A stretch of DNA of 55,739 nucleotides from Paracoccaceae bacterium. GTDB taxonomy: Bacteria > Pseudomonadota > Alphaproteobacteria > Rhodobacterales > Rhodobacteraceae. Shown one piece after another: positions 35,134 to 45,158 of the stretch (its first letter is position 1; every line of letters begins with the position of its first letter). The stretch covers positions 1 to 55,739 of the forward strand of contig JANZZL010000034.1 in assembly GCA_026419405.1 (NCBI GenBank), in the 5' to 3' direction. The notes under the pieces were generated by a model, which had not been told where the DNA came from, did no database searches, and saw only the letters and a program-made list of their open reading frames with translations. The position numbers and the translations under genes are program-made.

Positions 35134-35802
35134 ATGAGCGGAGCCATCATCCAACTGCTGGTGCTGGCCGGCATCGCGATCTTCCTGATCCTGCGCCTGC
35201 GCAGCGTCCTCGGCACGCGGGAGGGGTTCGAGAAGCCGCCGGTGCAGATCCCGCGCGAGGGCACCGTGCGCGGCCGCGACCGCCGCGGCTTCGAGGTGAT
35301 CGAGGGCGGGCCCGACGCCGACATCACCGATCATGTCGCCGAGGGCAGCAGCGCCGCGCGGGCGCTCGCCGAGATGAAGCGCGTCGAGCCCGCGTTCAGC
35401 GTGGGCGACTTCCTGCAGGGCGCGCGCGGCGCCTACGAGATGATCCTGATGGCCTTCGAGCGGGGCGAGCTCGAGCCGATCCGGCCGTTCCTCTCGCCGG
35501 CCGTCTACGACTCCTTCCGCGAGGTCGTCGAGGCGCGCGAGCGCGAGGGCCTCAGGATCGAGGCCAACTTCGTCGGTCTGCGCGAGATCGCGATCGAGGA
35601 GGCCGAGTTCCACAAGGACACGAACGAGGCCGAGATCACCGTCCGCTTCCTCGGCGAGCTGACCTCGGCGGTGCGCAACGCGGCGGGCCAGATCGTCGAG
35701 GGCTCGACCAGCGAGATCAAGCGCCAGCGCGACGTCTGGACCTTCGCGCGCACGATGGGGTCGGGCGACCCCAACTGGCAGCTCGTCGCAACCGGGGGAT
35801 GA
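35134..35802 (+). CDS. Tim44-like domain membrane-anchored protein
   Basis: 222 residues, from ATG 35134 after AAGAGGAG. One N-terminal membrane anchor (IIQLLVLAGIAIFLILRL, 4-21) is followed by a Tim44-like domain (about 85-222: VGDFLQGARGAYEMILMAFERG, FLGELTSAVRN, DVWTFARTMGSGDPNWQLVATGG). Bacterial relatives (TimA) are inner-membrane proteins homologous to mitochondrial Tim44. The stop overlaps the mltA start (ATGA). This gene sits between fxsA and mltA in many Rhodobacterales. Confidence 0.9.
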   Translation: MSGAIIQLLVLAGIAIFLILRLRSVLGTREGFEKPPVQIPREGTVRGRDRRGFEVIEGGPDADITDHVAEGSSAARALAEMKRVEPAFSVGDFLQGARGAYEMILMAFERGELEPIRPFLSPAVYDSFREVVEAREREGLRIEANFVGLREIAIEEAEFHKDTNEAEITVRFLGELTSAVRNAAGQIVEGSTSEIKRQRDVWTFARTMGSGDPNWQLVATGG

Positions 35803-36836
35803 GGCGGGCCCTGGCGGGCGCGGTCATGTCGGGCCTCCTCGCATCCGGCGGGGCCAACCCGGCGCAGGCCGAGGTGAGCCACCGGATCCTGTCCTTCTCG
35901 GAACTCGAGGGCTGGGAGGAGGACGACCACGCCGCCGCCCTGGCCGTGTTCCTCGAGACCTGTCCCGACCTCCCCGACCCGGAATGGCAGGCGCTCTGCG
36001 CGCTGGCCACGCAGGCGCCGGCGGCGCGCCCGTTCTTCGAGCTGCTGTTCCGCCCCGTGCTGATCGGCGGCGAGGCGCCGGCGCTGTTCACCGGCTACTA
36101 CGAACCGGAGCTCGACGGTTCCCGGCAGCGCACGGCGCGCTTCCGCTATCCGCTCTACCGTCCGCCCGGCGACCTGCCGCCCGACGGCCTCTGGTACAGC
36201 CGGGCAGAGATCGAGGACGGCCGCCTGATGGAGGGCCGGGGCCTCGAGATCGCCTGGGTGGACGATCCGGTGGAACTCTTCTTCCTCCAGATCCAGGGGT
36301 CGGGCCGCATCCGGCTTGCCGAGGGCGGCGTGCTGCGGGTGGGCTACGGCGGGACGAACGGGCATCCCTACCGCTCGATCGGGGCCGAGCTCGTCCGGCG
36401 GGGGGTGCTCGGCGCGCACGAGGTCTCGGCCGAGGCGATCCGCGCCTGGGTCCGCCGGAACCCCGAGGAGGGTGCCGCGCTTCTGCGGCACAACCCGTCC
36501 TACGTGTTCTTCCGCGAGATCGAGGGCGTTCCGCCCGACCGCGGGCCGCTCGGCGCGATGAACCGATCGGTCACGCCGTTGCGCAGCATCGCGGTCGATC
36601 CGGCCTTCACCCCCCTCGGCGCGCCGGTCTGGATCGAGACCGCGGGCCTCGAGCCGATGCGGCGGCTGATGGTCGCGCAGGATACCGGCTCCGCCATCAG
36701 GGGCGCGCAGCGGGCCGACATCTTCTTCGGCACCGGCGAGGAGGCCGGGCGCCGCGCCGGCCGCGTCAGGGATCCCGGCCGGATGGTCGTGCTGCTGCCG
36801 ATCCAGAAGGCCTATGCCCTCGCGCCGGGGGGCTGA
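35799..36836 (+). CDS. mltA: Membrane-bound lytic murein transglycosylase A
   Basis: 345 residues with signal peptide (cleavage after ANPAQA, about residue 24). MltA cleaves peptidoglycan to 1,6-anhydromuropeptides. Motifs: FTGYYEPELDGSR at about 88, FFLQIQGSGRIRL at about 155, GYGGTNGHPYRSIG, NPSYVFFRE, the 3D-type core AQDTGSAIRGAQRADIFFGTG with catalytic Asp residues near 300. There is no lipobox Cys, so it is probably periplasmic. It is coupled to tim44-like and smr genes. Confidence 0.93.
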   Translation: MRRALAGAVMSGLLASGGANPAQAEVSHRILSFSELEGWEEDDHAAALAVFLETCPDLPDPEWQALCALATQAPAARPFFELLFRPVLIGGEAPALFTGYYEPELDGSRQRTARFRYPLYRPPGDLPPDGLWYSRAEIEDGRLMEGRGLEIAWVDDPVELFFLQIQGSGRIRLAEGGVLRVGYGGTNGHPYRSIGAELVRRGVLGAHEVSAEAIRAWVRRNPEEGAALLRHNPSYVFFREIEGVPPDRGPLGAMNRSVTPLRSIAVDPAFTPLGAPVWIETAGLEPMRRLMVAQDTGSAIRGAQRADIFFGTGEEAGRRAGRVRDPGRMVVLLPIQKAYALAPGG

Positions 36837-36840
36837 ACCG

Positions 36841-37446
36841 ATGCCGCGCAAGCCGCGCCGACCGCGCCCGGAGGAGATCGCGCTGTGGGCGCGCGCGATG
36901 CAGGGCGCGCGTGCCATGCAGGCCCGGCCCGTGCGCGACGAGCCGCCGCCGCCGGACGAGGGCCCCCCGCCGCCCGCCGGCGAGGGCGTGGCGCCGCCGC
37001 CGCGGTTCCCCGTGTTCCGGATCGGCGAGGCGGTGCGCGAGCCCGCCATCCGCACGGCCCTTGCCCCGTCGATCTCCGCCCGCCTCGCCGGGGCGCCCGT
37101 GCGCATGGATCGCAAGGCCTTCCGGCAGCTCGCGCGCGGCAAGCTCGCGCCGGAAGCGAAGCTCGACCTGCACGGCATGACCCTTGCCGAGGCCCAGCCG
37201 GCGCTGCTGCGCTTCGTCCTGGCCTCGCATGCGGCGGGGCGGCGCCTGGTGCTGGTCGTGACCGGAAAGGGCCGCGACCGTGACGAGGGCGGTCCCATAC
37301 CCGCGCCGCGCGGGGCGCTGCGCCACGCCGTCCCGCACTGGCTCTCGCAGCCCCCGCTTGCCGGGGTGGTCCTCCAGGTGGCCGAGGCGCACCGCCGCCA
37401 CGGCGGGGGCGGCGCGTTCTACGTCTATCTGCGCCGGCGCGGCTGA
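36841..37446 (+). CDS. Smr-domain protein
   Basis: 201 residues, four bases after mltA. The N-terminal third is Pro/Arg-rich and disordered; the C-terminal Smr domain (about 105-201) shows LDLHGMT at 108-114 and the nuclease-type TGKGRD at 141-146, then HAVPHWLSQPPLAG and AEAHRRHGGGGAFYVYLRR. Smr domains act as nucleases in RNA or DNA metabolism and ribosome rescue. The stop codon lies within the stem of a strong convergent hairpin. Confidence 0.92.
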   Translation: MPRKPRRPRPEEIALWARAMQGARAMQARPVRDEPPPPDEGPPPPAGEGVAPPPRFPVFRIGEAVREPAIRTALAPSISARLAGAPVRMDRKAFRQLARGKLAPEAKLDLHGMTLAEAQPALLRFVLASHAAGRRLVLVVTGKGRDRDEGGPIPAPRGALRHAVPHWLSQPPLAGVVLQVAEAHRRHGGGGAFYVYLRRRG

Positions 37447-37465
37447 CGCCTGCGGGTCAGCCGCG
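37438..37465. terminator. Bidirectional hairpin containing both convergent stop codons
   Basis: Perfect 10-bp stem CGCGGCTGAC/GTCAGCCGCG with an 8-base loop. The left arm contains the smr stop, and the right arm lies at the 3' end of the ASPIC/FG-GAP gene, whose stop is at 37457-37459. It is probably a shared terminator. Confidence 0.6.
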
Positions 37466-39004
37466 GATCAGCTCCAGCGCCGTTCCCGGCCCGCGCCGCG
37501 CCGTGACGCGCATGCCCGGCGCGCAGGGCACCCAGTCCGAGACGGTGCCGTCCGGCCAGATGACCCGCACCTCGGCATCGCCGGCCGGGCCGAGCCCGAA
37601 GTGCAGCGGGCCCGCCTGGCCGCCGACATGCCCGCCGCCCACCGTCACCTCGCGGGTCTGCACCCGGCCCCCGGCCCGCACCTCGACCCAGGCGCCCACG
37701 GCGCGGCGGTTCGGTCCCTCCTGCTGCGGCTCGACGGCAAGCCAGGCGCCGGTGCCCTCGGTGACGTTCTGCCAGACCTCCATCGGTGCGCGGCGGTTGA
37801 CCACCACGATGTCCAGCCGACCATCGGCGTTGAGGTCGGCAAGCGCCGCGCCGCGCGACCGTTCGCCGGTGGCGATGCCCGCCTCGGCGGCGGCCTCGCG
37901 GAAGGTGCCGTCGGGCTGCTGCATCAGCAGGTTGTTGGGGTCGTGGATCGCGTTCGAGGGCATCTGGTCCACGTTGCCCTTCGCGATGAAGAGGTCGGCG
38001 CGCCCGTCGTTGTCGATGTCGCCGAACTCGGCGTGCCAGCCGGTCGAGGGGCGGCCGTCGTCGCCGATGTGCGGGCGCTGGGCATAGGTGCCGAGGGAAT
38101 AGGGCGCATCCTCGTATCCGTCGCCCCGGTTGATCTGCAGCAGCTGGTCGCCCATCGAGGTCAGCATCACCTCGGGCAGCCCGTCGCCGGTCAGGTCGTG
38201 GCTGGCAATGCCCATGCCCCAGAGCGATATCTTCGGCCAGCCGTCGGCCTCGGTGCGCGGCGACAGCGGGTCGAGCCGCCACATCTCCTCGTAGCCGCCG
38301 CGCACGTAGTAGTGCCGGTCGTTCGAGATGCGCAGCTCGGGCCGGCCCGAGCGCTGCCAGTCGGAGATCAGCATCGAGAGCGCGCACCATCCCGGCTCGA
38401 GCCGCACCGGAGGCGCGTAGCGCCGGCCCTCGGGCCGGTGCAGCTCGTTGACGTCGCAGGCCCGGAACGGGCCGTCGGGGTCGTCGCGGTTGACGTAGTT
38501 GCCGATGGCGAGCGTCGGAAACTGCCGTCCCGGCTCCCAGGTGGCGGCGAAGGCGGTGCTCCAGCGGTCCCCCTGGACGAAGCCCCAGTCCGCCGAGGCA
38601 TCCTCGAAGGCACAGTCGGCCCCGCCGCGCAGCAGGAGGTTCGCGCCGACGCGCAGGACGGCGAGGTCCAGCCGGCCGTCGCCGTCGATGTCGAGCGGAT
38701 AGGCCCCGGTCACGCCGGTCATCTCCGGCAGGGTGCCGAGCGCAAAGGCGATGTCGCCGCCCGGTTGCGAACGGTTGAGGAACAGCCGCGCCGGATTCTC
38801 GCCGCCGGCCGCGAACAGCTCGGGCAGCGCGTCGCCGTTGCAGTCGAACACCGCAACCCCGCCGCCGACGAAATGCTGCCAGCCCCCGCCGTAGACATGC
38901 GCCAGGGGCAGCGCGGCCGACCGGTCCTCGAACCGCGGCCCGGCGGCCGCGGCCCCCGCGGCGAGCAGGAGGGCCAGGGCCGCGCCAGTGACGGGGCCGC
39001 GCAT
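37457..39004 (-). CDS. Secreted FG-GAP/VCBS repeat protein with ASPIC/UnbV C-terminus (CRTAC1-like)
   Basis: 515 residues, with a signal peptide (cleavage near AAAAG, about residue 21). It has multiple FG-GAP-type Ca-binding repeats of the form DxDGDGxxDL: FDCNGDALPELF, LDIDGDGRLDLAV, HDLTGDGLPEVML, GDIDNDGRADLFI and LADLNADGRLDIVVV. The C-terminal ASPIC/UnbV block is about 430-500 (RRAVGAWVEVRAGG, GGHVGGQAGPLHFGLG, VRVIWPDG). This predicts a periplasmic or secreted beta-propeller. The ATG overlaps the stop of the ROK regulator (ATGA), so the two genes are co-translated. Function unknown; a cell-surface or sugar-related binding role is possible because of its neighbours. Confidence 0.85.
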   Translation of the reverse strand: MRGPVTGAALALLLAAGAAAAGPRFEDRSAALPLAHVYGGGWQHFVGGGVAVFDCNGDALPELFAAGGENPARLFLNRSQPGGDIAFALGTLPEMTGVTGAYPLDIDGDGRLDLAVLRVGANLLLRGGADCAFEDASADWGFVQGDRWSTAFAATWEPGRQFPTLAIGNYVNRDDPDGPFRACDVNELHRPEGRRYAPPVRLEPGWCALSMLISDWQRSGRPELRISNDRHYYVRGGYEEMWRLDPLSPRTEADGWPKISLWGMGIASHDLTGDGLPEVMLTSMGDQLLQINRGDGYEDAPYSLGTYAQRPHIGDDGRPSTGWHAEFGDIDNDGRADLFIAKGNVDQMPSNAIHDPNNLLMQQPDGTFREAAAEAGIATGERSRGAALADLNADGRLDIVVVNRRAPMEVWQNVTEGTGAWLAVEPQQEGPNRRAVGAWVEVRAGGRVQTREVTVGGGHVGGQAGPLHFGLGPAGDAEVRVIWPDGTVSDWVPCAPGMRVTARRGPGTALELIRG

Positions 39005-40278
39005 CAGGCGGTCTCCCGGCCGGCACCGAGAATGGTCTCGGTCACCGCCGACAGCGCGAGCGCCGCCGCGCCGTGGGCCCAGAGCATGTCGCCCCAGGCA
39101 TGGACCTCGATCCGGGGCGGCGGGCGGTTGGTCTGAAGCATCAGGCTCTCCATTTCGGCCAGCGTGTCGGCAGCATAGAGGTAGTCGTAGCGCATCCGTT
39201 CCCCCGAGAGGATGATCAGACCGGGATCGAACAGGTTGACCACGTTCGCCAGCCCGACCGCGAGGTAGCGGCCCGCGCGGCGGAAGATCGAGCGCGCCGC
39301 CTTGTTGCCGGCCTTGGCATGGTCGAACAGGCTCTCGAGCAGCACGCTGACCGACTGGCCCTCGCGGTGCATGAGGTTGAGCGCCGTCGCCGCCTCGCGG
39401 GCAAGCGCATAGTCGGCCACATAGGCCTCGAGGCAGCCGCGCTGTCCGCAGCGGCAGAGCGCCCCGTCGAGCTGCACCTTGGTGTGGCCGAGTTCCAGGC
39501 CAAGCCCGCGCGCGCCCCGGTAGACCCGGTGGTTGATCACCATGCCCATGCCGACCCCGTGCTCGATGGTGACCACGGCGAAGTCCGCCAGTTCGCGCCC
39601 GGCGCCGAACCACAGTTCGGCCAGCGCCACCAGGTTCGCATCGTTGTCCACGTGCACCGGCACGCCGAGGCGCGCCGTCGCGGCGCCGGCCACGTCGGCA
39701 TAGCGCTCCCGCAGGACCGACGACCAGTGCACCCTGCCGGTCGCGGCATCGACGAAGCCGGGAACGCCTAGGCCGACCGCCGAGAGGGTGCGCCGGTCCA
39801 CCCCGGCCTTCGCGGCGGCCGCGGACAGGAGGTCGTCGGCCGCGGCCACCAGCTCGTCGAGACCATGCTCGCCGGGCGGGTGCGGGTGCGCCTCGCTGGC
39901 CAGAAGCCTGCCCGCGAAGTCCACGATCACAGCCGTGTGCTCGCGGTCCGAGAGCTTCATGCCGGCGACGAGATGCGCCTCGGGCCGGACGCCCAGCGCC
40001 ACCGGCGGGCGGCCGCGGCTCGTGTCGCCCTCGCGCGGGGCGGCGACCTCCTCGATCAGGCCGGCCTCGATGAGTTCGGAGGTGATCGCGGTGACCGAGG
40101 CGGGGCTGACGCCCAGCTCCTTGGCGACCTGGACCCTCGGCAGCGCGCCAGCGGCCCGGATCCGCTCGAAGACCTGCTGGCGCAGCGGCCGGAGCGACTC
40201 GGAGAACGGCTGGATGAGCGGTCCGACGCCGATGCGTTCCGCCTCTCCCGTCTCCGTCGCGCCGCCGTAGGGCACCAT
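39004..40278 (-). CDS. ROK-family transcriptional regulator, XylR-type
   Basis: 424 residues with an N-terminal winged helix (LPRVQVAKELGVSPASVTAITSELIEAGL, about 47-74) and a C-terminal ROK sugar-kinase-like domain. It has the zinc motif CRCGQRGCLEAY, EHGVGMGMVINHRVYRGARG, LELGHTKV and a DNDANLVALAELWFGAG. The kinase-type residues are partly altered, as in regulatory ROK proteins. It is divergent from the xylose operon and most likely its repressor, relieved by xylose. GGAGG lies 9 bases before the ATG. It is named by position; direct effector evidence is absent. Confidence 0.87.
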   Translation of the reverse strand: MVPYGGATETGEAERIGVGPLIQPFSESLRPLRQQVFERIRAAGALPRVQVAKELGVSPASVTAITSELIEAGLIEEVAAPREGDTSRGRPPVALGVRPEAHLVAGMKLSDREHTAVIVDFAGRLLASEAHPHPPGEHGLDELVAAADDLLSAAAAKAGVDRRTLSAVGLGVPGFVDAATGRVHWSSVLRERYADVAGAATARLGVPVHVDNDANLVALAELWFGAGRELADFAVVTIEHGVGMGMVINHRVYRGARGLGLELGHTKVQLDGALCRCGQRGCLEAYVADYALAREAATALNLMHREGQSVSVLLESLFDHAKAGNKAARSIFRRAGRYLAVGLANVVNLFDPGLIILSGERMRYDYLYAADTLAEMESLMLQTNRPPPRIEVHAWGDMLWAHGAAALALSAVTETILGAGRETA

Positions 40279-40294
40279 TTTTTACGGCCTCCGA

Positions 40295-40323
40295 ACTAAA
40301 ATCAACGCGATCTGCCCCGACAA
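40295..40323 (-). promoter_or_regulatory. Candidate promoter of the ROK regulator gene
   Basis: On the minus strand TTGTCG (40318-40323), a 17-bp spacer and TTTAGT (40295-40300), which is four of six matches in the -10. RNA would begin close to the GGAGG at 40288-40292. Confidence 0.35.
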
Positions 40324-40385
40324 TCTTCGACCATCGCCCTCGGAATCGCCGCAACGCAGCGAAATCAGCCTATCCGACGCGCGTT

Positions 40386-40501
40386 CTGGACAATGATGCG
40401 CGATTTTTATTTTGACAACTGAATTTATAGAAGCCATCTTCTGCCCGTTGCGGCGAATCCGCCGGACCGGCCATGCCTGGCCGCGCCATCAGGGAGGTTA
40501 C
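40386..40501 (+). promoter_or_regulatory. xylF promoter/operator region
   Basis: The AT-rich part of the 223-bp ROK-xylF intergenic region, unusual in this GC-rich genome. It contains TTGACA (40412-40417) and TATAGA (40426-40431), too close to be one promoter pair; a TTGACA-N17-CATCTT reading or TGGACA (40387-40392) upstream are alternatives. The overlapping AT-rich sequence is the likely ROK operator. A strong AGGGAGG ribosome site lies at 40491-40497. Confidence 0.4.
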
Positions 40502-41524
<1,023 letters not shown>

Positions 41525-41541
41525 TCGCCTGAGGAGACTCG

Positions 41542-41566
41542 CCGGCCCCCAGAGCGCGGGGGCCGG
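41542..41566 (+). terminator. Intercistronic hairpin between xylF and xylH
   Basis: Perfect 9-bp stem CCGGCCCCC/GGGGGCCGG with a 7-base loop in the 105-bp xylF-xylH gap. In many binding-protein transporter operons such hairpins stabilise the binding-protein mRNA or partially terminate, giving excess XylF over membrane parts. Confidence 0.6.
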
Positions 41567-41629
41567 ACCCCTTCACGACCTGGCGGGCCGCCGGCGCGCC
41601 GGGTCCCTGCGCCCAGCGGGAGATGTCGG

Positions 41630-42940
41630 ATGGCCCAGCAGACCACGAACCTCGATCCTCAGGCCGGCGCCCTCACGCGCTTCCTGCGGGCGACCGAGAT
41701 CGACACCCGCCTTCTGGGGATGGTCGCCGCCCTGCTGCTGATCTGGGTGGGGTTCCACCTCTACGGCGTGATCCTCAACGGCAAGGGCGCGTTCCTGACT
41801 CCGCGCAACCTGTGGAACATCACGGTGCAGACCGCCTCGGTCGGCATCATGGCCTGCGGCATGACGCTGGTGATCATCACCCGCAACATCGACCTCTCGG
41901 TGGGCTCGCTGCTCGGCTTCTCGGCGATGATGATGGGGATGTTCCAGGTGGAATGGTATCCCCAGCTCGTCGGGCTCGGGCACTGGTCGATCGTGGTGCT
42001 CACGATCCTTCTCGGTCTCGCCGTGGGCACCGCCGTGGGGGCCTTCCACGGCTGGCTGGTCGCCTACCGCGGGATCCCGGCCTTCATCGTCACGCTGGGC
42101 GGCCTGCTGGTCTGGCGCGGGGCGGCCTTCCTGCTGGCGCGCGGACGCACGATCTCGCCGGTCGATTCCAACTTCGCCCTGCTCGGCGGCGGGCCCTACG
42201 GCTCGGTCGGCGCCTTCTGGTCGTGGGTGATCGGTCTTGCCGGCTGCGCCGCGGTGCTCTGGCTGATCTGGGCCGGAAGGCGCAGCCGCGCCCGGCACGA
42301 CTTCCCCCAGCGGCCGATGTGGGCGGAATACTTCCTCGCCGCCCTGGGCTGCGGCCTCTGCCTCGGCACCACGCTGCTGGTGAACTCCTACCCCTGGCCG
42401 AAGGGAATCGTGGACCAGTATGCCCAGCGCCACGGCATCACCGTGCCGGAGGAGGGGCTGTTCATCAGCCACGGCTTCGCCCTGCCGGTGCTCATCCTCC
42501 TCGTGGTGGCGATCGTGATGACCATCATCATGAACCGCACCCGCTTCGGCCGCTACGTCTACGCGATCGGCGGCAACCCCGATGCGGCGCTGCTCGCCGG
42601 CATCAACGTGAAGTGGATGATCGTCAAGATCTTCGCGCTGATGGGCTTTCTCACCGGCCTCTCCGCGGTGGTCGCCTCGGCCCGCCTGAATTCGGCGACG
42701 AACGCACTCGGCACGCTGGACGAGCTCTACGTCATCGCCGCGGCGGTGATCGGCGGCACCTCGCTCGCCGGGGGCGTGGGCACGATCTACGGCGCCGTCC
42801 TTGGCGCGCTGGTGATGCAGTCGCTCCAGTCGGGCATGGTGCTGATCGGCTTCGACGCGGCGATCCAGAACATCGTGGTCGGCGCCGTCCTGGTGCTCGC
42901 CGTCTATGTCGACACGCTCTACCGCAAGCGCGTGAAGTGA
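41630..42940 (+). CDS. xylH: D-xylose ABC transporter permease
   Basis: 436 residues, with about ten membrane helices; longer than RbsC-type permeases, as expected for XylH. GGGAG precedes the ATG. Motifs: [23 protein letters not shown] at about 75-100 (the [16 protein letters not shown] family signature), [40 protein letters not shown] at about 305-325 (ATPase-coupling loop) and [14 protein letters not shown]. Forms the xylose channel with XylG. Confidence 0.94.
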   Translation: MAQQTTNLDPQAGALTRFLRATEIDTRLLGMVAALLLIWVGFHLYGVILNGKGAFLTPRNLWNITVQTASVGIMACGMTLVIITRNIDLSVGSLLGFSAMMMGMFQVEWYPQLVGLGHWSIVVLTILLGLAVGTAVGAFHGWLVAYRGIPAFIVTLGGLLVWRGAAFLLARGRTISPVDSNFALLGGGPYGSVGAFWSWVIGLAGCAAVLWLIWAGRRSRARHDFPQRPMWAEYFLAALGCGLCLGTTLLVNSYPWPKGIVDQYAQRHGITVPEEGLFISHGFALPVLILLVVAIVMTIIMNRTRFGRYVYAIGGNPDAALLAGINVKWMIVKIFALMGFLTGLSAVVASARLNSATNALGTLDELYVIAAAVIGGTSLAGGVGTIYGAVLGALVMQSLQSGMVLIGFDAAIQNIVVGAVLVLAVYVDTLYRKRVK

Positions 42941-42951
42941 GGGAGGACGCG

Positions 42952-43719
42952 ATGGGCCGCAATCCCAACACCGGAACGCCGCTTGTCGAGATGCGCGACA
43001 TCTCGATCGCCTTCGGCGGCATCAAGGCGGTCAACCACGTGTCGGTCGATCTCTACGCCGGCGAGGTCGTGGGGCTGCTCGGCCACAACGGCGCCGGCAA
43101 GTCCACGCTGATCAAGTGCCTCTCGGGCGCCTACCAGAAGGACGCGGGCCAGATCTTCATCAACGGGCAGGAAGTCGAGATCAACAACCCGAGGGACGCG
43201 CGCAAGTACAACATCGAGACGATCTACCAGACCCTGGCGCTGGCCGACAATCTCGACGCCGCCTCGAACCTGTTCCTGGGCCGCGAGATCGTCGGCCCCG
43301 GCGGCTTCGTCGACGACACCGCCATGGAGGCCGAGACGCGCAAGATCATGGCGCGGCTCAACCCGAACTTCCGCAAGTTCAACGTTCCGGTCTCGGCGCT
43401 TTCGGGCGGGCAGCGGCAGTCGGTGGCGATCGCGCGCGCGGTCTACTTCAACGCCAAGATCCTGATCATGGACGAGCCGACCGCGGCGCTCGGCCCGCAC
43501 GAGACGCAGATGGTGGCGGAGCTGATCCAGGAGCTGAAGTCGCAGGGGCTCGGCATCTTCCTGATCGAGCACGACATCCATGCGGTGATGGACCTCTGCG
43601 ACCGGGCAGTGGTGATGAAGAACGGCGAGAAGGTCGGCACGGTCAACGTGAACGAGGTCACCGACGAGGACATCCTCGGCATGATCATCCTCGGAAAGCG
43701 CCCGCCGCAGGCCTACTGA
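42952..43719 (+). CDS. xylG: D-xylose ABC transporter ATP-binding protein, single-domain
   Basis: 255 residues, from ATG 42952 behind GGGAGG. One ABC domain: Walker [10 protein letters not shown] at 44-52, signature [17 protein letters not shown] at about 148, Walker [12 protein letters not shown], and switch [18 protein letters not shown]. The classical XylG has two fused ABC domains (about 500 residues); this is half that length, so it must work as a homodimer, as in several alphaproteobacterial sugar importers such as FrcA. It follows xylH by 11 bp and shares TGATG with xylB. Confidence 0.9.
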   Translation: MGRNPNTGTPLVEMRDISIAFGGIKAVNHVSVDLYAGEVVGLLGHNGAGKSTLIKCLSGAYQKDAGQIFINGQEVEINNPRDARKYNIETIYQTLALADNLDAASNLFLGREIVGPGGFVDDTAMEAETRKIMARLNPNFRKFNVPVSALSGGQRQSVAIARAVYFNAKILIMDEPTAALGPHETQMVAELIQELKSQGLGIFLIEHDIHAVMDLCDRAVVMKNGEKVGTVNVNEVTDEDILGMIILGKRPPQAY

Positions 43720-45158
43720 TGTTCATCGGGCTCGATCTCGGAACCTCGGGGCTCAAGGGCGTCGTCATCGACGATGCGCAGGCGCTGCGTGCCGAGGCCA
43801 CGGCGCCGCTCGCAGTCTCGCGGCCGCACGACGGCTGGTCGGAACAGAACCCCGCCGACTGGATCGGCGCGGCCGAGAAGGTGCTGGACGCGCTCGCCGC
43901 CGAGGTGCCCCTCGCCGCCGTGCGCGGGATCGGGCTGTCGGGCCAGATGCACGGGGCGACGCTGCTCGACGCGGCGGACGAGGTGATCCGGCCCTGCATC
44001 CTCTGGAACGACACCCGTGCCTGGGAGGAGGCGGCCGAGCTCGACGGCGACCCGATGTTCCGCCGGCTGACCGGCAACATCGTGTTTCCCGGATTCACCG
44101 CGCCCAAGCTCCTCTGGGTGGAACGGCACGAACCCGAGGCCTTCGCCCGCGTGGCCAAGGTGTTGCTGCCCAAGGACTACCTGCGCCTCTGGCTGACCGG
44201 CGAGCACGCAGGCGAGATGTCGGATGCCGCCGGCACGAGCTGGCTCGACACCGCCGCGCGCGACTGGAACGACGACCTGCTCGCCGCCACGCATCTGGGG
44301 CGCACGCACATGCCCCGCCTGGTCGAGGGGTCGGAGGTCTCGGGCACGCTCCGGCCGGCGCTGGCGAAACGCTGGGGGATGCCCGCAGGCGTGGTGGTTG
44401 CCGGGGGCGGCGGCGACAACGCGGCCTCGGGCATCGGCGCCGGCGTGGTGAAGGCCGGTCAGGCCTTCGTGAGCCTCGGCACCTCGGGCGTGCTCTTCGC
44501 CGCGACCGACGGCTACCACCCCGACCCGGCGACCGCCGTCCACACCTTCTGCCATGCGATCCCCGCCACCTGGCACCAGATGGGCGTCATCCTCGCGGCG
44601 ACCGATGCGCTCAACTGGTTCGCCCGCCTCGTCGGCGAGGAACCCGCCGCGCTGACCGCGGGGCTCGGGCCGCTGAGGCCGCCGGGCGAGACCCTGTTCC
44701 TGCCCTATCTCGGGGGCGAGCGCACGCCGCTCAACGATGCGCGGATCCGCGGCGCCTTCGTCGGGCTGGAACACGCGACCGACCGCGCCGCGGCGACGCG
44801 GGCGGTGCTGGAAGGGGTCGCCTTCGCGCTCCGCGACTGCCGTGATGCGCTCGCCGCCACGGGCACCGGCTTCGACAGCCTTCTGGCCCTGGGCGGCGGC
44901 AGCCGCTCCGACTACTGGCTGCAGGCCATCGCCACCGCGCTGGGCCGCCCCGTGAGCGTGCCGGCCGACGGCGACTTCGGCGGCGCCTTCGGGGCCGCGC
45001 GCCTGGCCATCATGGCAGCGACCGGCGCGGGCGCCGAGATCGCGACGCCTCCGCAGATTGCCCGACAGATCGACCCTGACCCGGCCCTCGCCGCGGCCTT
45101 CGACGCGGGCCATGCCCGCTACCGCGCGGCGGCCAAAGCCATCGGAACCCTGACATGA
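43719..45158 (+). CDS. xylB: Xylulokinase
   Basis: 479 residues, FGGY kinase family. It phosphorylates D-xylulose to xylulose 5-phosphate. Motifs: [15 protein letters not shown] at 4-18, [11 protein letters not shown] at about 74, [11 protein letters not shown] at about 90, [14 protein letters not shown] with the catalytic-base Asp at about 230, and [18 protein letters not shown]. The ATG shares a base with the xylG stop (TGATG), and the stop overlaps xylA, so the operon is tightly coupled. Confidence 0.95.
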   Translation: MFIGLDLGTSGLKGVVIDDAQALRAEATAPLAVSRPHDGWSEQNPADWIGAAEKVLDALAAEVPLAAVRGIGLSGQMHGATLLDAADEVIRPCILWNDTRAWEEAAELDGDPMFRRLTGNIVFPGFTAPKLLWVERHEPEAFARVAKVLLPKDYLRLWLTGEHAGEMSDAAGTSWLDTAARDWNDDLLAATHLGRTHMPRLVEGSEVSGTLRPALAKRWGMPAGVVVAGGGGDNAASGIGAGVVKAGQAFVSLGTSGVLFAATDGYHPDPATAVHTFCHAIPATWHQMGVILAATDALNWFARLVGEEPAALTAGLGPLRPPGETLFLPYLGGERTPLNDARIRGAFVGLEHATDRAAATRAVLEGVAFALRDCRDALAATGTGFDSLLALGGGSRSDYWLQAIATALGRPVSVPADGDFGGAFGAARLAIMAATGAGAEIATPPQIARQIDPDPALAAAFDAGHARYRAAAKAIGTLT

